From: Lachnospiraceae bacterium
Lineage (GTDB): Bacteria > Bacillota > Clostridia > Lachnospirales > Lachnospiraceae
DNA length: 48,781 nucleotides
Direction: 5' to 3'
Assembly: GCA_028696165.1 (NCBI GenBank)
Contig: JAQVHQ010000007.1
Coordinates: forward strand, 42,016 to 90,796
Made by a program: the position numbers and the translations under genes. This document shows, piece after piece, positions 44,254 to 48,781 of this stretch (within the stretch, counting starts at the first letter, position 1; each line of letters opens with the position of its first letter). The notes below the pieces were generated by a model, which saw only the letters and a program-made list of their open reading frames with translations, did no database searches and had not been told where the DNA came from.

Positions 44254-46530
44254 CTATATCTGAATTACAACATTCTCTCCATCAATCTCTATCTTTGCAT
44301 CTGGATGATTTACTGCTTCTACTTTCCAGTTGCTTCCGCCGCTGATGCTCATGCGGATTACACCATTTTCCTTGCTGGTCTTAATTACCATAGCTGTCTC
44401 TCCCTGTAAATCCGGTACAACTGTAGTAAAGGAAGCACCCTCTGTAACCTGGAACACTTTTAAGGTAACTCCGTCTGCGAAATCATAATCTGGTCTGGTA
44501 TCATCTTTGCCAACTGCAAGAACCGTATTCTCTCTGACCATAAGCGGCAGATTGAAATAGTCAAAACTTTCTGTATACCATTTCTCGCCTTCACGGACAT
44601 CACCATTTAAGTAATTTGTCCAGGTTCCCTTTGGCAGATAATAAGATACCTCTCCATTAGATTTTAATATAGGAGCAACCAGCAGGGAATCTCCCAGCAT
44701 ATACTGTTTATCCACAGTTTCGCAGGTCAAATCCTCGGGAAACTCTAAGAACATTGGACGCATCATAGGAATCCCTTCCTGATGTGCCTGCACTGCCTGT
44801 CCATAGAGATATGGCATAAAGGAGCATTTTAATTTAACGAATTTGCGAAGGACATCGCAGGCTTCCTCATCAAACAGCCACGGAACTCTGTAAGACTGGG
44901 AACCATGAAGTCTGCTGTGGCTGCTTAACAAACCAAAGGCGCACCAGCGTTTATATACATCTGCAGAAGCAGTCTGCTCAAAACCGCCGATATCGTGACT
45001 CCAGAATCCGTATCCACCTAAAGAAAGGGACAAACCACCTCGCAAATCTTCTGCCATGGATGGATAGGTAGCAGTACAGTCACCGCCCCAGTGAACCGGG
45101 AATTTCTGTCCGCCTGCTGCAGTAGAACGGGCAAATAATACAGCCTCATGAGCTCCACGTTTGCGCTCAAGCAGATCAAATACGGTCTTATTATATAAGT
45201 AAGTATAGTAATTGTGCATCTTCACCGGATCAGAGCCATCATAGTAACATACTCCTGTAACCGGAATACGCTCACCAAAGTCTGTCTTAAAGCAGTCCAC
45301 ACCCATATCAAGCAGTGCTTCTAACTTATCCTGATACCACTTGCATGCTTCAGGGTTCGTAAAGTCTACTAATGCCATTCCTGACTGCCAAAGATCGGTC
45401 TGCCATACAGAACCGTCCAGATTCTTTACGAAATATCCATGTTCCATGCCTTCATCAAACATGTAGGACTTCTGTCCAATGTAGCTGTTAATCCATACAC
45501 AGATGTGAAGTCCACGTGCTTTATAACGTTTTAACATACCTTCCGGGTCCGGGAATGTATCCGGATTCCACTTAAAGTTGCACCATTCATAGCCCTTCAT
45601 CCAGAAGCAGTCAAAGTGGAAGGTATGAAGGGGGATATCGCGGTCTTCCATTCCCTGGATAAATCCAGTCACAGTATCCTCATCATAGCTGGTGGTAAAG
45701 GATGTGGTAAGCCACAGACCAAAGGACCATGCCGGCGGAAGTGCCGGTTTGCCAAGCAAGTCTGTATAAAGCTGAACCGTTCCCTTCGGTGTAGAACCAT
45801 TTAACACATAATATTCCAGAGTCTCTGTCTCCATGGAAAACTGAACTCTCTCTACTTTCTCGCTTCCGATTTCAAAATGCACATCTCCAGGATTGGCTAC
45901 AAATACGCCATAGCCTTTGTTGGTCACATAGAATGGAATATTCTTATAGGTCTGCTCTGAAGCTGTTCCGCCATCTTCATTCCATACCTGCACTTCCTGA
46001 CCATTTTTTACAAATGGAGTATAGCGCTCTCCAAGGCCATATACATACTCACCTACATCTAACAGCAGCTGTTCAGTCATATAATTCTTCCCGGTCTGGG
46101 TATTTTTCATATAAGCCAGATTACGATAGCTGCTCTCGGTGAGGAATCTGTCCCCATCGTAAAAGGCAACTTTCCATGCATTGGCGCCCTTATCTATTAC
46201 TGCACTGGTCTTTCCTGAACGATAGATAATTGCATCTTCCGTCTCTTCCACTGATACAAAATCTCCGGCCTGCTCATTTACCTCGTAGTAAGGTCCTTTA
46301 TATAATGCACCTTTAAAATGAACTGCTTTGACTTTGATTACATTTTCCATAGGGCTGGTAAATGTTACTGTGAGCATTGGAAGATTCATAGTATCTCCCC
46401 TGTCTCCCAGATGTTTTGTAGCTGCAAATACTGTTAATTCTGAACCATTGATATCAGAATCATAATATTCTACTGCGTAGGCTGGTTCGATTTCTTTACG
46501 TATCCGCCAATATCCATTTGTAAATTTCAT
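44254..46530 (-). CDS. yicI: Alpha-xylosidase, GH31, YicI-like
   Basis: A 758-residue glycoside hydrolase releasing alpha-xylose from oligosaccharides such as isoprimeverose. The nucleophile D417 lies in FKTDFGERIP and the acid/base D484 in HWGGDCTATYPS. The substrate-specificity stretch LWLTTSFTTSYDE (with F278) is almost the same as in E. coli YicI. No signal peptide is seen, so it acts on imported sugars. It follows the other GH31 gene by 59 nt on the same strand and is closed by a terminator. Confidence 0.94.
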   Translation of the reverse strand: MKFTNGYWRIRKEIEPAYAVEYYDSDINGSELTVFAATKHLGDRGDTMNLPMLTVTFTSPMENVIKVKAVHFKGALYKGPYYEVNEQAGDFVSVEETEDAIIYRSGKTSAVIDKGANAWKVAFYDGDRFLTESSYRNLAYMKNTQTGKNYMTEQLLLDVGEYVYGLGERYTPFVKNGQEVQVWNEDGGTASEQTYKNIPFYVTNKGYGVFVANPGDVHFEIGSEKVERVQFSMETETLEYYVLNGSTPKGTVQLYTDLLGKPALPPAWSFGLWLTTSFTTSYDEDTVTGFIQGMEDRDIPLHTFHFDCFWMKGYEWCNFKWNPDTFPDPEGMLKRYKARGLHICVWINSYIGQKSYMFDEGMEHGYFVKNLDGSVWQTDLWQSGMALVDFTNPEACKWYQDKLEALLDMGVDCFKTDFGERIPVTGVCYYDGSDPVKMHNYYTYLYNKTVFDLLERKRGAHEAVLFARSTAAGGQKFPVHWGGDCTATYPSMAEDLRGGLSLSLGGYGFWSHDIGGFEQTASADVYKRWCAFGLLSSHSRLHGSQSYRVPWLFDEEACDVLRKFVKLKCSFMPYLYGQAVQAHQEGIPMMRPMFLEFPEDLTCETVDKQYMLGDSLLVAPILKSNGEVSYYLPKGTWTNYLNGDVREGEKWYTESFDYFNLPLMVRENTVLAVGKDDTRPDYDFADGVTLKVFQVTEGASFTTVVPDLQGETAMVIKTSKENGVIRMSISGGSNWKVEAVNHPDAKIEIDGENVVIQI

Positions 46531-46589
46531 GTGCCGTTACCTCTCCTTTTTTATATTGCTCATAGACTCATAAACTGCAACTGCTGAGT

Positions 46590-48584
46590 TTAAAACTCTC
46601 TCTGATTTCTGACAAATACCGGAAGATTTTCGATTGGCGCATCTGCCATAATCTGCTGACCGCCCTCAAAAGTCTCTCCAGTCCATAAGTTTTTCCACTG
46701 AGAACCTTCCGGAAGATATACACTTCTCTCTCTCATATCTGCGTATAACACCGGTGCAACCAGAACATCCTGTCCGAACATATACTGATCTTCAATCTCC
46801 CAGGCTTTCTTATCTTCCGGGAAATCATAAAACATTGGTCTCATAACAGGTGTTCCATACTCGTGAGCTGCTTCCATCAATTCAGTGATATATGGTTTCA
46901 TAGCTTCACGAAGTTCCAGATATTTTTTTAGAATCTCATAATTATCTTCGCCAAAGGACCAAACTTCATTATCAGCTCCTGATACACAGGCAGCTCCGCC
47001 TTCTTTTCCCATTGGCTCTTTCAGTGGTTCTCTATATCCATGAAGTCTCATAACCGGACAGAAGGTTCCATATTCGAACCAGCGCACCAGTAATTCCTGA
47101 AATGCCGGGTCCTTAGGATCTCCGCCGTGGAATCCTCCAATATCAGTAGTCCACCATGGAATGCCTGCAATACCCATATTAAGACCTGCTGCCAGCTGAT
47201 TTCTCAGGCTGGTGAAGCTGGAGTGGATATCTCCCGACCAAACCAACGCACCGTACTTTTGGGAACCTGCCCATGCACAGCGCAGTAAGTTGATGATATT
47301 CTCCTGACCCTCTGCCTTCATGCCATCGAAAAAAGTCTTTGCGTACATAGCTGGATAAATGTTGCCTATCTGTACATTTGGTCCCATATAGTAGCGGTAA
47401 TTTTCAAAATCATACACACTGTATTCCGGTTCTGCCTCATCTAACCAGAATACCTTTACACCTTTATCATAGTAATTTTTCTTAGCCTTCTCCCATACAT
47501 ACTCTCTTGCCTTTGGATTTGTCGCATCATAGTGGATGGTATTACCCTGGAAATCCATCACAATACGAAATCCCCGTTCCGTACGTACCAGATATCCCTT
47601 ATCCCGCATTTCCTCAAAGTTTTCGCTGCGGTAATCCACCGTCGGCCAGATAGAAACCATCAACTCGATTCCCATCTCCTTTAATTCCTGAATCATAGCA
47701 TCCGGATCTGGCCAGTATTCCGGATCAAATCTCCAGTCACCCTGAAGAGGCCAATGGAAGTAATCAATAACAATAACAGATATAGGAAGATTTCTTCTCT
47801 TATATTCTCTTGCAACTTCCAAAAGCTCCTCCTGTGTCTGATAGCGCAGCTTGCACTGCCAGAATCCCATGGCATAATCAGGCATCATTGGTACAGTGCC
47901 TGCGACCTTAGCATAGGCTTCCTCGATTTTTGCAGGTGTATCTTCTGCGGTAATCCAGTAATCCAGCGCCTTGGTGGAATATGCTTCAAAGGATGTGATA
48001 TTCTTACCGAAAATGACACGTCCTACAGCAGGATTATTCCATAAGAAACCATATCCTAAAGAGGAGATATAAAATGGCACACTTGCCTGGGAATTTCTCT
48101 GAGCCAATTCCAAATCCGTTCCTTTCAGATTCAGATATGGCTGCTGATACTGTCCCATACCAAATATCTTCTCTTCCGGATTAGATACAAAACGCATAGT
48201 GAGCTGATAATCTCCGCCGATGATAGGCTTAAACTCTCTCGCTTCCACCTCCAGTGCACTGCAGTAATCTGCAAAGACATCCAGACGATTGCGAAGATAT
48301 TCATCTAATAAGACCTCGTTTTTATCGTTAAAAAATGTAAGCTTTCCATATTTTGAGATTTTAGCCTGAATCTTTCCGTTTACAATCGTAGCATAGTCAT
48401 CATAAATCTGAATTTCAGGATTACCCTCTTCAACTTCCATAGATAATGCCCAGTTTTCCGTTGGCATCCCGGCCTGCTTTGTGGCACGAACACGAAAGCT
48501 GTTCGCCCCCCATGGCTGAATCACCAGTTCTTCCGCATCAAAATGAAATTTCAGGCACTTATCTTCTTCTCTAAAAAAACTCAT
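46590..48584 (-). CDS. GH31 family alpha-glycosidase, probably alpha-xylosidase or alpha-glucosidase
   Basis: A 664-residue intracellular GH31 enzyme. The nucleophile D382 lies in VFWLDEAEPE and the likely acid/base D452 in VWSGDIHSSF; WTTDIGGFHGG follows. The WLDEAEPE form of the nucleophile motif resembles Cellvibrio and Bacteroides alpha-xylosidases (WMDATEPE), but substrate specificity cannot be fixed from sequence. No signal peptide. The ribosome site is GAGGT nine bases before the ATG. Probably co-transcribed with the YicI-like gene. Confidence 0.9.
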   Translation of the reverse strand: MSFFREEDKCLKFHFDAEELVIQPWGANSFRVRATKQAGMPTENWALSMEVEEGNPEIQIYDDYATIVNGKIQAKISKYGKLTFFNDKNEVLLDEYLRNRLDVFADYCSALEVEAREFKPIIGGDYQLTMRFVSNPEEKIFGMGQYQQPYLNLKGTDLELAQRNSQASVPFYISSLGYGFLWNNPAVGRVIFGKNITSFEAYSTKALDYWITAEDTPAKIEEAYAKVAGTVPMMPDYAMGFWQCKLRYQTQEELLEVAREYKRRNLPISVIVIDYFHWPLQGDWRFDPEYWPDPDAMIQELKEMGIELMVSIWPTVDYRSENFEEMRDKGYLVRTERGFRIVMDFQGNTIHYDATNPKAREYVWEKAKKNYYDKGVKVFWLDEAEPEYSVYDFENYRYYMGPNVQIGNIYPAMYAKTFFDGMKAEGQENIINLLRCAWAGSQKYGALVWSGDIHSSFTSLRNQLAAGLNMGIAGIPWWTTDIGGFHGGDPKDPAFQELLVRWFEYGTFCPVMRLHGYREPLKEPMGKEGGAACVSGADNEVWSFGEDNYEILKKYLELREAMKPYITELMEAAHEYGTPVMRPMFYDFPEDKKAWEIEDQYMFGQDVLVAPVLYADMRERSVYLPEGSQWKNLWTGETFEGGQQIMADAPIENLPVFVRNQREF

Positions 48585-48611
48585 GTTATGTACCTCGACT
48601 TTCTTCTATTT

Positions 48612-48640
48612 ATTTTACTACTATATCATTAAAGTTACAA
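48612..48640 (-). promoter_or_regulatory. Likely promoter of the GH31 operon
   Basis: Minus strand TTGTAA (48635-48640), 17-bp spacer, TAAAAT (48612-48617), about 28 nt before the first GH31 start codon. Further upstream to the window edge there is a small CTGATA / TATCAG inverted repeat near 48710-48724 and no gene. Confidence 0.6.
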
Positions 48641-48781
48641 TTATTATCCTTTTACAGGATTGCGTAAATTTACCTTCGGAAATAATAGTGTAGAGTTCAC
48701 CCACGATGCACTGATAAAATATCAGGCAATGACTTGTGGAATTAATATACATCTTTTGTGTACTCATATCAAGCCCATATT

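Overview
The window looks like chromosomal DNA of an anaerobic, low-to-mid GC Firmicute. The most likely group is Clostridia, family Lachnospiraceae (a Blautia, Dorea or Ruminococcus gnavus type gut bacterium). This is inferred from the AGGAGG ribosome sites, the tig-clpP-clpX-lon-engB order, NadA/NadB/NadC with a NiaR regulator, the glpK plus FAD-oxidoreductase plus DUF1667 operon, and two GH31 alpha-xylosidase-type enzymes. Nearly all genes lie on the minus strand. I saw no tRNA, rRNA, prophage, insertion sequence or CRISPR array.

Positions 1-1311 carry no credible gene. They hold a 53-bp tandem array (at least 11 copies, running off the left edge), a short 13-bp array, a 287-bp nested palindrome with a perfect 54-bp outer stem, and a 19-unit heptamer array. 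Then comes the NAD block: niaR, nadC, nadB and nadA, with a clear promoter and candidate operator before nadA. Next is a receiver-GGDEF diguanylate cyclase preceded by a c-di-GMP-I riboswitch and terminator, so its product probably controls its own synthesis. A lone response regulator runs straight into the wreck of an FtsX-type permease, the remains of a lost two-component/ABC module.

Positions 8648-19213 are housekeeping. rpsI and rplM have a strong promoter and a likely L13 leader. Upstream of them, truA, ecfT, ecfA2, ecfA1, engB, lon, clpX, clpP and tig form one tightly packed run (protein folding and turnover, ribosome assembly GTPase, energy-coupling vitamin transporter, pseudouridine synthase). 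A DJ-1/PfpI protein, a 42-residue small protein, two small XRE regulators, a secreted protein of unknown function and a CYTH-domain protein follow, several on the plus strand.

Positions 23130-31824 carry proC coupled to an unusual LarE-LarC2 fusion, a ferredoxin-like aldo/keto reductase, and a complete nucleoside ABC importer (BMP lipoprotein, ATPase, two permeases). The importer promoter has three 15-bp direct repeats upstream and a leader hairpin. sbcC and sbcD come next.

Positions 35706-44018 form a likely operon: glpK, two FAD oxidoreductases and a DUF1667 protein (anaerobic glycerol-3-phosphate use), followed 6 nt later by a 1032-residue PAS-GGDEF-EAL-GAF-GGDEF-PAS protein and a beta-carbonic anhydrase. 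The window ends with two GH31 glycosidases, one very close to E. coli YicI. The most unusual items are the nested palindrome with its flanking arrays, the LarE-LarC2 fusion, and the c-di-GMP circuitry (riboswitch-controlled cyclase, and a GGDEF/EAL protein inside a glycerol operon).
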